Assembly (NCBI RefSeq): GCF_002863565.1
Contig: NZ_PGUW01000004.1
Span: forward strand, 248,001-312,000
Direction: 5' to 3'
Length of the DNA: 64,000 nt
DNA from: Bacillus sp. V5-8f
GTDB lineage: Bacteria; Bacillota; Bacilli; Bacillales; DSM-1321
Translations under genes and position numbers: made by a program
The notes under the pieces: generated by a model
Database searches by the model: none
What the model was told of the DNA's origin: nothing
What the model saw: the letters and a program-made list of their open reading frames with translations, nothing else
Shown here: positions 18,278 to 28,857 of the stretch, in pieces
Numbering within the stretch: the first letter of the stretch is position 1
Layout: each line of letters opens with the position of its first letter

Positions 18278-19168
18278 ATGAATGAATACCGCGACTATGG
18301 AACCCAAGTAGCACAATGGGCGGAAAGTATATCCGAGCAGCTGGATCAGCATGGATTGCAGGAGAAACTAGTTAGGCGCTTAGAGGAAGTGCAGGCCCTG
18401 TCCGCTTCCGTTATCCATGGAAATGCTTCCGAGGAAGAAATCGAATTATTGCGCCAGACTGCGCAATCACTGTATGACGAAGCTGATAAATTAATACAGG
18501 ATGCAGCCCGTGGGGAGCATAATGAGAATCATAGAATGAAATCAATTGAACCCGGAAAACACACTTTGCCGCCGCTCCCATATCCATATGATGCATTGGA
18601 GCCTGCCATTTCAGCTGAAATCATGAGGCTTCATCATGATCGCCACCATAAGACTTATGTAGACGGTTTAAACAAAGCGGAGCTCATGATGAAAAAAGCC
18701 AGGGAGACGAATAATTTTGAGCTTTTGAAGCACTGGGAACGGGAAGCAGCCTTTCATGGCTCTGGCCATTACCTTCATACCCTATTCTGGGAAGTGATGG
18801 CACCTGGCGGGCGAGGAAGGCCGGAAGGAGAACTGCTGAAACAATTAGAAAAGGATTTTGGCAGCTTCGAATCGTTTAAAAAACACTTTAGCGAAGCTGC
18901 TAAACAAGTGGAGGCAGTCGGGTGGGCCCTGCTTGTTTGGTCGCCGCGTTCAAGACGATTGGAAGTATTGCAGGCAGAAAAGCATCAGAACCTGACACAG
19001 TGGGATACAATCCCTCTTCTGGTACTGGATGTTTGGGAACATGCTTATTATCTGCAGTATACAACGAACAGGGCGTCCTACGTAGAAAATTGGTGGAACG
19101 TCGTAAATTGGCCTCATGTTGCCGGAAGATTTGAAGCTGCCCGGAAGCTTGTATGGCCAGCTTTTTGA
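18278..19168 (+). CDS. sodF: Fe/Mn superoxide dismutase with N-terminal extension (SodF-like)
   Basis: Dismutates superoxide to oxygen and hydrogen peroxide. The 296 residues consist of a helical extension of about 90 residues and a full Fe/Mn SOD domain starting HTLPPLPYPYDALEP. Metal ligands are recognisable: the histidine in RLHHDRHH, the histidine in LHTLFW, and the Asp/His pair in DVWEHAYY. B. subtilis SodF has a similar extension. The gene lies between ypuI and dacB, which are adjacent in B. subtilis, with terminators on both sides, so it looks inserted or rearranged. Metal preference is undetermined. Confidence 0.88.
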   Translation: MNEYRDYGTQVAQWAESISEQLDQHGLQEKLVRRLEEVQALSASVIHGNASEEEIELLRQTAQSLYDEADKLIQDAARGEHNENHRMKSIEPGKHTLPPLPYPYDALEPAISAEIMRLHHDRHHKTYVDGLNKAELMMKKARETNNFELLKHWEREAAFHGSGHYLHTLFWEVMAPGGRGRPEGELLKQLEKDFGSFESFKKHFSEAAKQVEAVGWALLVWSPRSRRLEVLQAEKHQNLTQWDTIPLLVLDVWEHAYYLQYTTNRASYVENWWNVVNWPHVAGRFEAARKLVWPAF

Positions 19169-19197
19169 CTTGGTTTATTCATGGATACGGAATTCAC

Positions 19198-19229
19198 GGC
19201 CGATTGGCTCCTGCCGGTCGGTCTTTTTT
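19198..19229 (+). terminator. Terminator after sodF
   Basis: Arms GGCCGATTGG and CCGGTCGGTC pair over ten positions with G-T wobbles around CTCCTG, then six T. Confidence 0.85.
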
Positions 19230-19321
19230 ATGATCAAAATTTTTCTGGGAAGCTTCCTTGTTGCTCGCGGGGCCTGTGCCATAGGTGATGATAGCCGGCA
19301 TTCCTTTTTGATTATTTTTAT

Positions 19322-19349
19322 TCATAACCCTTGTCCCCTTGCATAAACT
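19322..19349 (+). promoter_or_regulatory. Candidate sigma-E promoter of dacB-spmA-spmB
   Basis: TCATAA at 19322-19327, 14-base spacer, CATAAACT at 19342-19349 (seven of eight to the sigma-E -10 CATACANT). It lies about 33 bases upstream of dacB, an operon under sigma-E in B. subtilis. Confidence 0.65.
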
Positions 19350-19381
19350 TGTACAAAACATATAGGGACGAGGGAATATCC

Positions 19382-20536
19382 ATGAATTTTTTATATAAAA
19401 GGATTCCAATATTTTTGATTATTCTTTTGACTATTTCTTTATATCCCGCCCGGTCGAATGCCTCACTGCCAGTCAGTGCACATAGCGCTGTATTGGTGGA
19501 ACAGAAAAGCGGCAGGGTCATTTATGAGCATAATCCTCATGAAAAAAGCAGGATTGCCAGTATTACCAAGATCATGACGGCGATTTTGGCTATTGAATCT
19601 GGCAAGCTTGATGAAACGGTAACGATAGGAGGCCAGGCAGTAGGTACTGAAGGGTCTTCCCTGTATTTAAAAAATGGTGAGAAGATAAAGCTTGAGGATT
19701 TAACGTATGGGTTGATGCTCCGCTCGGGAAATGATGCCGCTGTTGCCATAGCTGAGTATGTTGGCGGAAGCTTGGATGGTTTTATATGGATGATGAACCG
19801 TAAAGCCGAGGAGATCGGCATGAAAAACACCCACTTTTCGAATCCGCATGGACTTGATAATACTAAGGCCCATTATTCAACAGCCTATGATATGGCGATG
19901 CTTACCCGTTACGCAATGAATAATGAAACATACAGGAAGATTTCTGGAACAAAGGTTCACCGTGCGCCAAATTCAATGGAAAGCTGGGATTATGTGTGGC
20001 GGAACAAAAACCGGTTGTTGACGCAGTTATATGAGTATTGTACGGGAGGAAAAACCGGATACACAAAGCTTGCCAAACGGACATTAGTGACTACCGCTTC
20101 TAAGGATGGCCTTGATTTGGTAGCAGTAACGCTGAATGCTTCAGATGACTGGAATGACCATATTTATATGTACGAGTCTGCCTTTAAGGAATATAAAAAT
20201 ACGGAAATTTTATCAGCCGGTTTGATAAAAGAGGTCAAAAAATCCCCATATAAGGGTAACGTTCATATAAAACATACTTTTTACTACCCCTTAAATGAAA
20301 AAGAACAGAATGATATTACGGTTAAAATAAAACTTCTTAAGCCGGAAAAACATTGGAAATCGAAAGAAGACTTTCCAGATAAAGTTGGGATGGCAAAGGT
20401 TTATTTAGGCCGGGAGTTGATCGGAACCAGGTCGATTTTTTACGGAAAAGCACGACAAACATCCATCAGACAATCGTGGGGCTCTCTATGGAAAGAAACG
20501 TTTATCTATACAATGGGGTTAAAGAAACATGGTTAA
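19382..20536 (+). CDS. dacB: D-alanyl-D-alanine carboxypeptidase DacB (PBP5*)
   Basis: Sporulation-specific carboxypeptidase made in the mother cell that limits cortex cross-linking. A signal sequence covers residues 1 to about 28. Active-site motifs are SITK near residue 56, SGN in LRSGNDAA, and KTG in GGKTGYT. The C-terminal part is beta-rich. The ATG at 19382 follows GAGGGA. The frame extends upstream to 19331 but without a ribosome site. The 384 residues match the family. The last eight bases overlap spmA. Confidence 0.93.
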   Translation: MNFLYKRIPIFLIILLTISLYPARSNASLPVSAHSAVLVEQKSGRVIYEHNPHEKSRIASITKIMTAILAIESGKLDETVTIGGQAVGTEGSSLYLKNGEKIKLEDLTYGLMLRSGNDAAVAIAEYVGGSLDGFIWMMNRKAEEIGMKNTHFSNPHGLDNTKAHYSTAYDMAMLTRYAMNNETYRKISGTKVHRAPNSMESWDYVWRNKNRLLTQLYEYCTGGKTGYTKLAKRTLVTTASKDGLDLVAVTLNASDDWNDHIYMYESAFKEYKNTEILSAGLIKEVKKSPYKGNVHIKHTFYYPLNEKEQNDITVKIKLLKPEKHWKSKEDFPDKVGMAKVYLGRELIGTRSIFYGKARQTSIRQSWGSLWKETFIYTMGLKKHG

Positions 20537-21122
20537 TTATTTATGGGTTGGTATGACAGTCATTGGTGTATTGTTCGCCATGGTTAACGGAACGATTGAT
20601 GAAGTCAACGAAGCCTTGTTCAGGAGTGCAAAGGATGCAGTCACCCTATGCTTTGGACTAATGAGTATCCTTGTTTTTTGGCTGGGCTTGATGAAGATCG
20701 CGCAGGAATCCGGCCTGCTTGATAAGCTGTCCGCGCTTTTCAGGCCAGTAGTGCGGCGGCTATTCCCTGAAGTCCCGCCGAACCACCCAGCAATGGGTTA
20801 TATTCTTTCGAATATGATGGCCAATTTTTTTGGCCTTGGGAATGCAGCCACACCACTCGGGATAAAGGCAATGGAGCAATTAAAAGAATTAAACGGGGGC
20901 AAGGCGACGGTAAGCCGGTCGATGATCACTTTTCTGGCGATCAATACTTCGAGCATAACCTTGATCCCGACAACTGTGATTGCAATCAGAATGACGTACC
21001 ACTCAGCAAGTCCTACGGATATTGTTTTCCCAACTATTATGGCAACTGCCATTTCAGCAGTGGCAGCCATTGCAATTGACAGGTATTTTTACTTAAAGCG
21101 CAGCCGGAATGGGGTGAAATAA
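20529..21122 (+). CDS. spmA: Spore maturation protein A
   Basis: Integral membrane protein with nucleoside-transporter-like gate domains, required with SpmB for proper spore core dehydration in B. subtilis. The 197 residues carry several hydrophobic helices and the conserved ANFFGLGNAATPLGIKAM and INTSSITLIPTTVIAIR. It overlaps dacB by eight bases, and the TTG start of spmB follows its stop with no gap. Confidence 0.94.
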   Translation: MVNYLWVGMTVIGVLFAMVNGTIDEVNEALFRSAKDAVTLCFGLMSILVFWLGLMKIAQESGLLDKLSALFRPVVRRLFPEVPPNHPAMGYILSNMMANFFGLGNAATPLGIKAMEQLKELNGGKATVSRSMITFLAINTSSITLIPTTVIAIRMTYHSASPTDIVFPTIMATAISAVAAIAIDRYFYLKRSRNGVK

Positions 21123-21659
21123 TTGCACTGGATGACCACGGTTTCGGTTTGGATGATTCCCCTATTAATCTGTTTTATTCTCATTTATGGAACCGCCAAA
21201 AAGATTCCTACCTATGAGGCATTTGTTGAAGGTGGAAAAGAAGGAATCACGATGTCCTTCTCGATCATTCCATTTTTAGTGGGGATGCTTGTTGCAATAT
21301 CGGTTTTCCGGGCATCAGGGGCACTTGATTTCATTGTCCAATTTTTAAAACCGCTCCTGGAGTTGCTGCATATTCCTGCTGAAATTTTGCCCCTTGCTAT
21401 TATCAGGCCGATTTCTGGGACTGCAGCGCTGGGAATGACAAGTGATTTGATTTCGTTTCATGGACCTGATTCATTCATTGGCAGGCTTGCAGCGACTATT
21501 CAAGGAAGCACAGACACTACCTTTTATGTCTTGACTGTATATTTTGGTGCCGTGGGAATTAAAAAGATGGGAGATGCCATCAAGGTTGGCCTGCTCGCGG
21601 ACCTTGTGGGAGTTATCGCAGCTATAGTAGTTGTCACATTAGTATTTGGAACGAATTGA
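21123..21659 (+). CDS. spmB: Spore maturation protein B
   Basis: Membrane partner of SpmA. The 178 residues contain the family stretch IRPISGTAALGMTSDLI, then GPDSFIGRLAATIQGSTDTT. Translation begins at TTG 21123, directly after the spmA stop, behind GGGGTG at 21111-21116. A later in-frame ATG at 21132 is too far from that site. A terminator closes the dacB-spmA-spmB operon 17 bases later. Confidence 0.94.
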   Translation: MHWMTTVSVWMIPLLICFILIYGTAKKIPTYEAFVEGGKEGITMSFSIIPFLVGMLVAISVFRASGALDFIVQFLKPLLELLHIPAEILPLAIIRPISGTAALGMTSDLISFHGPDSFIGRLAATIQGSTDTTFYVLTVYFGAVGIKKMGDAIKVGLLADLVGVIAAIVVVTLVFGTN

Positions 21660-21675
21660 ATGCTCGAAAAAAATG

Positions 21676-21697
21676 ACAGCGAAAACGCTGTTTTTTT
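21676..21697 (+). terminator. Terminator of dacB-spmA-spmB
   Basis: Arms ACAGCG and CGCTGT around AAAA, followed by seven T. Confidence 0.9.
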
Positions 21698-21800
21698 GCG
21701 TTTGCCGATTACTATTCGAAAGTTGTCAGAAAATATGAAATTTTGGTGAGAGAAATCTCCATATGGTAAACTCTTAAATGAAAGCAGGGTTCACGCTCTC

Positions 21801-21830
21801 ACTGATGTAATTTTTTTATAACTGATGTAA
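21801..21830 (+). repeat. Exact direct repeat, 20-base period, upstream of rluB
   Basis: ACTGATGTAA occurs at 21801-21810 and again at 21821-21830. The copies are two helical turns apart, the spacing expected for a protein bound to one DNA face. No known regulator box was recognised. Confidence 0.5.
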
Positions 21831-21953
21831 ACAATGAAGGTTAGGTGGGTGCGGAACTAACAATATATTTGTTTTTTACTGCAATGTCCCATAATGGATG
21901 AATGGCTGATGGGGCGGGAACAGAAATCTAGGGAATTTTAAGAGGTGAAAGCT

Positions 21954-22691
21954 ATGGAGCGTTTACAAAAGGTTATTGCCCACTCGGGGCTTGCTTCAAG
22001 AAGAAAAGCGGAAGAAATGATCAAGGAAGGAAAAGTGAAAGTTAACGGAAAAATCGTTACAGAGCTAGGTACAAAAGTGGGTCCAACCGACAAAATTGAG
22101 GTCGATCAAGTTCCGGTTACAAAGGAAGTTCCGGTTTACTATTTGTTTTATAAGCCACGCGGGGTTATTTCTGCGGTATCGGATGATAAGAATAGGAAGG
22201 TTGTCACAGACTTCTTTCCTGAGGTAATAGAAAGGATATATCCCGTTGGCCGCTTGGACTATGATACATCCGGGCTGCTGATTTTGACAAATGACGGCGA
22301 ATTTGCGAATACCTTAATGCATCCAAAGCATGAAGTGGATAAGGTATATGTGGCAAAGGTAAAAGGTATTCCTCTTCGCGAGAATCTACGCAAGCTTGAA
22401 CGAGGGATAATTCTTGAGGATGGTAAGACTGCTCCCGCCAAAACAAAAGTATTGTCAATTGATAAGAAAAAGCAGACTGCTATAGTCGAAATCACCATTC
22501 ACGAGGGAAAGAACCGGCAGGTAAGAAGAATGCTTGAAGCCATCGGACACCCTGTATTAAAGCTAAAACGGGAGAAATATGGTTTTCTTACATTGCACGG
22601 GCTTTCTGCTGGTGAGTCGAGGGAACTGACCCCCCATGAAGTGAAGCAGCTGCGGGCTTTGACAGTTACTGACCAAAATCGGTTGCGATGA
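21954..22691 (+). CDS. rluB: 23S rRNA pseudouridine synthase RluB
   Basis: Isomerises a uridine (position 2605 by E. coli numbering) in 23S rRNA. An N-terminal S4 RNA-binding domain (RLQKVIAHSGLASRRKAEEMI) precedes the RsuA-type catalytic domain with the aspartate motif GRLDYDTSGLL. The ATG at 21954 follows AGAGGTG at 21941-21947; the frame opens nine bases earlier at a GTG that is part of that site. The protein is 245 residues. It precedes the res operon, as in B. subtilis. Confidence 0.94.
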   Translation: MERLQKVIAHSGLASRRKAEEMIKEGKVKVNGKIVTELGTKVGPTDKIEVDQVPVTKEVPVYYLFYKPRGVISAVSDDKNRKVVTDFFPEVIERIYPVGRLDYDTSGLLILTNDGEFANTLMHPKHEVDKVYVAKVKGIPLRENLRKLERGIILEDGKTAPAKTKVLSIDKKKQTAIVEITIHEGKNRQVRRMLEAIGHPVLKLKREKYGFLTLHGLSAGESRELTPHEVKQLRALTVTDQNRLR

Positions 22692-22757
22692 CTGACTTTT
22701 CAGGGATTATGTGATTTTTTCGAAAAAGTAAGAATATTGTCACATAACCTTCAAAAA

Positions 22758-22793
22758 TGTGAACAAAGTGTTCATATTGTTAAATGATATAAT
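22758..22793 (+). promoter_or_regulatory. resA promoter region with a palindrome
   Basis: An inverted repeat ATGTGAACA-AAG-TGTTCATAT (core TGAACA/TGTTCA perfect) occupies 22758-22778. A perfect -10 TATAAT follows at 22788-22793, with no recognisable -35. The palindrome covers the -35 position, which fits an activator-dependent or repressed promoter. In B. subtilis resABC is activated by ResD; this palindrome is not an evident ResD site. Confidence 0.5.
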
Positions 22794-22830
22794 GGAGGGA
22801 CGAATATTACTGGAAGCAAGGGGAGTTTAT

Positions 22831-23361
22831 ATGGAGAAGAAAAAAAAACGCCTGGTAATAAGGACAGTCATCCTCTTGTTATTGGGGGCAGCTTTGATCT
22901 ATACCTTATATGCTAACTTTACAAAAGACGTGAATAGTGCAGCAAAGATTGGCTCAGAGGCTCCGGATTTTGTATTGACAGACCTTCAAGGCAATAAGCA
23001 TAAGCTATCAGATTACAGGGGCCAAGGGGTTTTTCTGAACTTCTGGGGCACATGGTGCAAGCCTTGCGAACGGGAAATGCCATATATGGATAACCAATAT
23101 AAAGCATATAAAGATCAAGGTGTGCAAATTTTGGCTGTCAATGTAGGTGAATCCAATTATTCAGTTCAGAATTTTGTAGATAGACATAAACTATCTTTTC
23201 CAGTGCTAATCGACAAAAATTCACAGGTACAGACCGCTTATGATATCGACCCCCTTCCTTTTACCTTCCTTATTGATAAGGATGGAAAGATTGTTGATAC
23301 TGCACAAGGGGAATTGACGGAAGAAATCATTGAGAATCATATGGAGAGGATTAAACCTTAA
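22831..23361 (+). CDS. resA: Extracytoplasmic thiol-disulfide oxidoreductase ResA
   Basis: Membrane-anchored thioredoxin-like protein that keeps the haem-binding cysteines of apocytochrome c reduced outside the membrane. One N-terminal membrane segment (residues 8-27) is followed by the AhpC/TSA-type fold. The redox motif is C76-K-P-C79 in FWGTWCKPCERE; many ResA proteins have CEPC, so the dipeptide differs. The ATG at 22831 follows AAGGGGAG; the earlier in-frame ATG at 22759 lies in the promoter. The protein is 176 residues. It heads resA-resB-resC. Confidence 0.94.
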   Translation: MEKKKKRLVIRTVILLLLGAALIYTLYANFTKDVNSAAKIGSEAPDFVLTDLQGNKHKLSDYRGQGVFLNFWGTWCKPCEREMPYMDNQYKAYKDQGVQILAVNVGESNYSVQNFVDRHKLSFPVLIDKNSQVQTAYDIDPLPFTFLIDKDGKIVDTAQGELTEEIIENHMERIKP

Positions 23362-23379
23362 TTACGGGGAGTTTTCTAC

Positions 23380-25041
23380 ATGGCTGATGTAAAATGCGAA
23401 TGCGGGCATATGAATCCGCATGGAACGGTCCTTTGCGAGGCATGCGGCAGGATTCTGGATGAGTCACAATCAGAAGCGAAACTTGTGGACATGCGCTACG
23501 AGGGAAGTGCCAGACGTTCGCAGGTCTACAATAAAACGATTATTGATAAGATATGGAACTTTTTTTCCTCGGTTAAGGTCGGCGTCTGGCTAATTGTCAT
23601 CACGTTGGTAGCTTCTGCAGCCGGTACGATTTTTCCCCAGGAAATGTACATACCTCCGACAGTGACGGCAGACCAGTACTATGAGCAGGAATACGGGTGG
23701 TTTGGAAAATTATATTACAATCTCGGCTTTCATAACCTGTATAGCTCATGGTGGTATTTAATATTAATAGCGTCTATCGGCATGTCAATCTTAATTGCGA
23801 GTATTGACCGCTTTTTCCCACTATCCCGTTCTTTGAAAAAGCAAAGAATAGCAAGGCACGACGGCTTTTTAAAACGACAGCGGATCTTTGGAATTACAAA
23901 GACTGAAGACAATGAGATAGATTTCAAACTGATTGAAAAAGAACTAAGGGGTCACCGCTACAATGTACGAGTGGAAAACGGAAACATCCTGGCTGAAAAA
24001 GGGCGTTTTTCCAGATGGGGTCCCTATGTCAACCATATCGGGTTGATCGTATTTCTTGTTGGTGCCATGCTCCGGTTTGTCCCTGGAATGTATATCGATG
24101 AGCTTCTGTGGATCCGTGAAGGGGAAACGAAGGAGATTCCCGGCACAAAAGGGGAATACTTCCTTTCCAGCGAAAAGTTCATCATTGAGGTATATGAAAA
24201 AGACAAAGAGCATGAGAACTTTTCCAATGCCATCGAAAAGAATGGAATGATAGCTAAAAACTATCAATCTAATGTTACTTTGTATAAGCGAGAAGGCAAC
24301 ACATTACCCGGGGAAGACCCGAAGCTTACAAAAATTAAAGACCATAAAATTAAAGTCAACCTACCGCTAAAATTTGACCATTATGCTGCTTACCAGGTCG
24401 ACTATAAGCTGGATGAGCTTAGCAAAATGAAATTTCATCTCACAAACAAGGAATCCGGTAAAAAGTTCGGATTGATGATTGTGGATTTGTATGATCCAAA
24501 ACCGAAATATGAATTGGACAAAGGCTATTCCGTGCAATTGATGAGCTATTTTCCGGATTTTGAATTTGATGAGAATGGAGAGCCGAGCACGAAATCAAAG
24601 ATTCCCAATAACCCGGCATTCATCTTTAAAATGTTTACACCTGAGAAACCTAAGGGAGAGGTAAGTTTTGTGGCCATTAAGCAGACGCTGGAGCCTTTAG
24701 GCGAAAATGACTATAAGCTTGCATTCGCCGGAATCGATACCAAAAACGTTTCAGCCTTAACAATAAGAAAAGATTTAACTCTCGGTATTCTTATCGCGGG
24801 AGGAATCATCTTCATGGTCGGCGTAGTTCAGGGTGCGTATTGGAATCATCGCCGTATCTGGATTCACAAGAAGAATGGGGAAGTTTGGTGTGCTGCCCAT
24901 ACGAACAAAAACTGGCATGGCTTGAAACGGGAAATAAACCGGATTATCGAGAATACTAGTCTTATAGAACCGGCCGACCAGCTTCAAGACGGGAAGCCAT
25001 CAAAAAAGGGGAAGATTAATAGTGGCTCAATTAAGCAGTAA
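23380..25041 (+). CDS. resB: Cytochrome c biogenesis protein ResB
   Basis: System II cytochrome c maturation protein; with ResC it delivers and attaches haem on the outer face. The 553 residues begin with a small cysteine-rich element (CECGH, then CEACG about 14 residues on) resembling a zinc ribbon. Three hydrophobic segments lie near 65-85, 120-142 and 215-235, and a fourth after a large extracytoplasmic domain (about 465-488). The last 20 bases overlap resC. Confidence 0.93.
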   Translation: MADVKCECGHMNPHGTVLCEACGRILDESQSEAKLVDMRYEGSARRSQVYNKTIIDKIWNFFSSVKVGVWLIVITLVASAAGTIFPQEMYIPPTVTADQYYEQEYGWFGKLYYNLGFHNLYSSWWYLILIASIGMSILIASIDRFFPLSRSLKKQRIARHDGFLKRQRIFGITKTEDNEIDFKLIEKELRGHRYNVRVENGNILAEKGRFSRWGPYVNHIGLIVFLVGAMLRFVPGMYIDELLWIREGETKEIPGTKGEYFLSSEKFIIEVYEKDKEHENFSNAIEKNGMIAKNYQSNVTLYKREGNTLPGEDPKLTKIKDHKIKVNLPLKFDHYAAYQVDYKLDELSKMKFHLTNKESGKKFGLMIVDLYDPKPKYELDKGYSVQLMSYFPDFEFDENGEPSTKSKIPNNPAFIFKMFTPEKPKGEVSFVAIKQTLEPLGENDYKLAFAGIDTKNVSALTIRKDLTLGILIAGGIIFMVGVVQGAYWNHRRIWIHKKNGEVWCAAHTNKNWHGLKREINRIIENTSLIEPADQLQDGKPSKKGKINSGSIKQ

Positions 25042-26200
25042 TCTTTTATATATTGCATTCGTTTTATATTTGGTTGCTACCTTTTTCTTTGCAGGTTCCA
25101 TTAAGGATAAAAGAGGGCAGGCAGATAAAGGGCAAAATAAGTGGGCGTTCTTTGGTATCTGTGTAACATTAGCTGGATTCATCTCGCAGCTTGGCTATTT
25201 CATTGTAAGATGGTTGGCAAGCGGCCATGCCCCGGTAAGTAATTTATTCGAATTCACAACCTTCTTCGGCATGATGCTTGTCGGTGCTTTTATCATAATC
25301 TACTTTATTTATAAAACACCAGTGCTTGGTGTATTTACGCTTCCTGTAGCGGTTCTTGTTATCGCCTATGCCAGCATGTTCCCAAGGGATATTTCTCCTT
25401 TAATTCCTGCGCTGCAGAGTGACTGGCTTCATATCCATGTCACGACAGCAGCAGCCGGGGAAGCGATCCTTGCTATCAGCTTTGCGGCCGGGCTGATTTA
25501 TTTATTGAAATCAGTCGACCAATCAAAATCCAATAAAAGCACATTTTGGCTTGAAGCCACGATGTTTACTTTAGTTACGACTCTCGGCTTTGTCGTAGTG
25601 GTGACTATTTTTTCATTCATGGATTATAAATCGGATTTCGCCTATATTGACAAGAATGAGGTAGAGGCCAAACTCACATATAATGTACCTGCATTGATCG
25701 GGCCTCATGAAGGAAAACTGTTGACAGCGGATCGAATGGAGCCTCTAATTGAAGTCCCTGCCATCATAAATGCCAAGAAATTGAACACGGTTTTATGGTC
25801 GATCTTTGGGGGAGTCGTGTTGTATGGCATAATCAGGCTTATCCTTCGAAAAAGGATATCTGCCCAGCTTCAACCACTTGTAAAGAATGTTAACCTAGAC
25901 TTGGTTGATGAGATAGGCTACCGTTCGGTGTTAATCGGTTTTCCAATTTTTACGCTTGGCGCGCTTATTTTTGCAATGATTTGGGCTCAGATGGCCTGGA
26001 CCCGTTTTTGGGGCTGGGATCCTAAAGAGGTATGGGCTCTCATAACATGGTTGTTTTATGCAGCCTTTCTTCATCTACGGCTGTCACGCGGCTGGCACGG
26101 GGAGAAATCGGCGTGGCTTGCCATGATTGGATTTGTTATAATCATGTTTAATTTAATAGCTGTAAACCTTGTAATTGCCGGGCTGCACTCATATGCGTAA
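25022..26200 (+). CDS. resC: Cytochrome c biogenesis protein ResC (CcsA family)
   Basis: Haem-handling membrane protein of the CcsBA synthetase. The 392 residues have about eight membrane segments and the tryptophan-rich WWD-type motif [16 protein letters not shown], the signature of the family. Conserved histidines flank it (for example in GLHSYA at the end). It begins at GTG 25022 within the end of resB, behind AAGGGGAAG. It is the third gene of the operon; resD follows after a 60-base gap. Confidence 0.93.
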   Translation: MAQLSSNLLYIAFVLYLVATFFFAGSIKDKRGQADKGQNKWAFFGICVTLAGFISQLGYFIVRWLASGHAPVSNLFEFTTFFGMMLVGAFIIIYFIYKTPVLGVFTLPVAVLVIAYASMFPRDISPLIPALQSDWLHIHVTTAAAGEAILAISFAAGLIYLLKSVDQSKSNKSTFWLEATMFTLVTTLGFVVVVTIFSFMDYKSDFAYIDKNEVEAKLTYNVPALIGPHEGKLLTADRMEPLIEVPAIINAKKLNTVLWSIFGGVVLYGIIRLILRKRISAQLQPLVKNVNLDLVDEIGYRSVLIGFPIFTLGALIFAMIWAQMAWTRFWGWDPKEVWALITWLFYAAFLHLRLSRGWHGEKSAWLAMIGFVIIMFNLIAVNLVIAGLHSYA

Positions 26201-26260
26201 AGCAATACCGGCGCAATGAGGATTTTCTGTACACTAGTTAGAAGGGGATGAAGTCGGGCT

Positions 26261-26977
26261 ATGGAAAATGGAACAAGAATTTTAGTCGTGGATGATGAAG
26301 AAAGAATCCGACGGTTGTTAAGGATGTACCTTGAGAGGGAGGAATACATCATTGACGAGGCGGAAAATGGTAACATTGCTTTAATGAAAGCGTTTGAAAA
26401 CGATTATGATTTGATTCTGTTGGACCTAATGATGCCTGGCAAGGATGGGATCGAAGTGTGCCGCGAGTTAAGGGAAAAGAAGTCGACTCCTGTTATCATG
26501 CTAACGGCTAAGGGAGAAGAAATTAATCGTGTCCAGGGGTTTGAAGTCGGAACAGACGATTATATTGTCAAGCCATTTAGTCCGCGTGAAGTAGTGCTGC
26601 GGGTCAAAGCTCTGCTTCGCCGTTCATCTAAAACAAGCTACATTCAAACAGAAACCACAACGAAGGATGTTATCGTCTTTCCACACTTAACAATTGACAA
26701 TGATGCACACAGGGTTACCGCTGAAGGAAATGAAGTATCTCTGACGCCAAAGGAATATGAACTTTTATATTTTCTGGCAAAGTCACCTGACAAAGTTTTT
26801 GACCGTGAGCAATTATTGAAGGAAGTATGGCATTATGAATTCTTTGGAGACCTTCGGACAGTTGACACCCATGTGAAACGTTTGCGGGAAAAGTTAAACC
26901 GGATTTCCGAAAACGCCGCAAAAATGATCGTCACAGTTTGGGGCGTTGGATATAAATTCGAAGTGATCAATGACTGA
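26261..26977 (+). CDS. resD: Response regulator ResD
   Basis: OmpR-family transcription factor that activates anaerobic respiration and cytochrome genes, including resA in B. subtilis. The receiver domain has the acidic pair at residues 11-12, the phospho-acceptor D55 (ILLDLMMPG) and the lysine in IVKPFSP. The C-terminal winged helix contains [13 protein letters not shown] and [12 protein letters not shown]. The protein has 238 residues. Its stop overlaps the resE ATG by one base. Confidence 0.95.
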   Translation: MENGTRILVVDDEERIRRLLRMYLEREEYIIDEAENGNIALMKAFENDYDLILLDLMMPGKDGIEVCRELREKKSTPVIMLTAKGEEINRVQGFEVGTDDYIVKPFSPREVVLRVKALLRRSSKTSYIQTETTTKDVIVFPHLTIDNDAHRVTAEGNEVSLTPKEYELLYFLAKSPDKVFDREQLLKEVWHYEFFGDLRTVDTHVKRLREKLNRISENAAKMIVTVWGVGYKFEVIND

Positions 26978-28758
26978 TGTTTTGGCGCAGTGTAGTCGGT
27001 AAGCTTTGGATAACAATATTGCTTTTGGTTTCGTTTGTCCTGATCATTCTGACGGTACTATTGCTAGAATTTTTTGAAAACTTCCAGATTAATGAAGTGG
27101 AAAATGAATTGACAAAAAATGCGAAGCGGATTGCAGAAATTGTTCACTCGAATAATAATACGGATCAGGCTCTCCATATTGCGTCAAACATGATCGGTGA
27201 TGAAACAAAAATGCTGGTATTTGAAGGGGACAATGTCATTTTTTCAACCGACCAGAAAGACTCCGGTGTAACACCCGAGTTTTTAATGGAAGATAAGGAC
27301 CTTGCTCAGGTATTTACCGGAGAAAAAACAATAAAAAAAGAGATGCCTTTACCAATAGCAGGTACAGATAACCAGAAATCCTCGGCTATTGTGGTTGGAG
27401 TGCCTCTGGAAGTGAAGGGTAAGTTTGATCAGGTTTTTTTGTACCAATCTCTTAAAGAAATGCAGGAAACAACCCGGTCAACAACTAAGTTTATTTTGCT
27501 TGCTGCAGGCGTCGCGATTATATTGACTACCATTTTTGCGTTTTTCCTATCAACGCGTATCACCTCACCGCTTAGAAAAATGCGGGAAGCCGCCTTTGAG
27601 GTCGCAAGAGGCAAATTCGATACAAAAGTGCCGATTTTGACACAGGATGAAATCGGCGAGCTGGCAACTGCCTTTAATCAAATGGGGAAACAGCTAAAGT
27701 TTAATATTCACGCTTTGAGCCAGGAAAAAGAGCATCTTGCAAGCATTCTTAGCAGCATGGCTGACGGGGTGATAACCTTTAACAAAGATGGAACCATCCT
27801 TGAGACCAATCCTCCTGCAGAACGCTTTCTTCAAAGCTGGCATTATGAAAAAGGATTCAATCGGGAAAATGGCAATACTGTACCATCCGTCCTGATGAAC
27901 CTATTTGACCAGACGGAAATGCTTGGTAGAGAACAGATAGGCGGGATTTCGCTTCAGGGCCGGGATTGGGTTCTCATTGTCAGCCCGTTATATGGAATGG
28001 AACAAATACGGGGGGCTGTTGCGGTAATTCGCGATATGACCGAGGAACGGAAGCTCGATAAACTACGCAAAGATTTTATCGCAAATGTATCCCATGAATT
28101 AAGGACGCCAATTTCTATGCTGCAGGGATACAGCGAAGCGATTATCGATGATATTGCCCAGAGCGAGGAAGAGAAAAAAGAGATGGCGCGTGTGATTTAT
28201 GATGAATCATTACGGATGGGGCGCTTGGTCAATGATCTTTTGGATCTAGGCAGAATGGAGGCCGGCCATATCACTCTCAATTATGATAGTGTGGAGTTGC
28301 ATCCGTATTTAAACCGGATAGCTAGCAAGTTTCATGGACTCGTTAAGGAGAAAAACATTAAGATCTTAACCAAAATGGAGAATGAAGGCATTATTTGGGG
28401 ATTTGACCCAGACCGGGTAGAACAGGTCCTGACTAACCTCATCGACAATGCCATCCGCCATACTCCTGAAGGCGGGACTGTGGAAGTCATCCAGCGATCA
28501 GAAGATCGGTACGGGCTTATCATTGATGTGAAAGATTGTGGGTCAGGAATTCCTCAGGAGGACCTTGCATTTGTATTTGAAAGGTTTTATAAAGCAGATA
28601 AAGCAAGAACAAGGGGCCGTTCAGGAACAGGTCTTGGCCTTGCGATCGCTAAGAATATTATTGAAGCCCACGATGGCTATATCGCCGTAAACAGCCTGGA
28701 AGGAAAAGGGACCACCTTTACTTTCAACCTGCCGCGAAAAATGAAAGAAAAGGAATAA
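26977..28758 (+). CDS. resE: Sensor histidine kinase ResE
   Basis: Membrane sensor that phosphorylates ResD in response to oxygen limitation and nitric oxide. The 593 residues show a first membrane segment (about 9-32), an extracytoplasmic sensor region, a second segment (about 168-190), a HAMP linker ([11 protein letters not shown]), a PAS-like domain, and the kinase core. H-box [15 protein letters not shown]-box [21 protein letters not shown] and [11 protein letters not shown] are intact. It overlaps resD by one base. A terminator follows. Confidence 0.95.
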   Translation: MFWRSVVGKLWITILLLVSFVLIILTVLLLEFFENFQINEVENELTKNAKRIAEIVHSNNNTDQALHIASNMIGDETKMLVFEGDNVIFSTDQKDSGVTPEFLMEDKDLAQVFTGEKTIKKEMPLPIAGTDNQKSSAIVVGVPLEVKGKFDQVFLYQSLKEMQETTRSTTKFILLAAGVAIILTTIFAFFLSTRITSPLRKMREAAFEVARGKFDTKVPILTQDEIGELATAFNQMGKQLKFNIHALSQEKEHLASILSSMADGVITFNKDGTILETNPPAERFLQSWHYEKGFNRENGNTVPSVLMNLFDQTEMLGREQIGGISLQGRDWVLIVSPLYGMEQIRGAVAVIRDMTEERKLDKLRKDFIANVSHELRTPISMLQGYSEAIIDDIAQSEEEKKEMARVIYDESLRMGRLVNDLLDLGRMEAGHITLNYDSVELHPYLNRIASKFHGLVKEKNIKILTKMENEGIIWGFDPDRVEQVLTNLIDNAIRHTPEGGTVEVIQRSEDRYGLIIDVKDCGSGIPQEDLAFVFERFYKADKARTRGRSGTGLGLAIAKNIIEAHDGYIAVNSLEGKGTTFTFNLPRKMKEKE

Positions 28759-28805
28759 GAAGAAAAAAGTTTGACGGATTTTCTTGTTTCACCAGAAACA
28801 AACAG

Positions 28806-28836
28806 GGAAGGGCTCGAATGCCCTTCCTTTTATTTT
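28806..28836 (+). terminator. Terminator of resDE
   Basis: Perfect arms GGAAGGGC and GCCCTTCC around TCGAAT, then TTTTATTTT. Confidence 0.92.
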
Positions 28837-28857
28837 GCAAAAAGTCTATAGTTGAAT

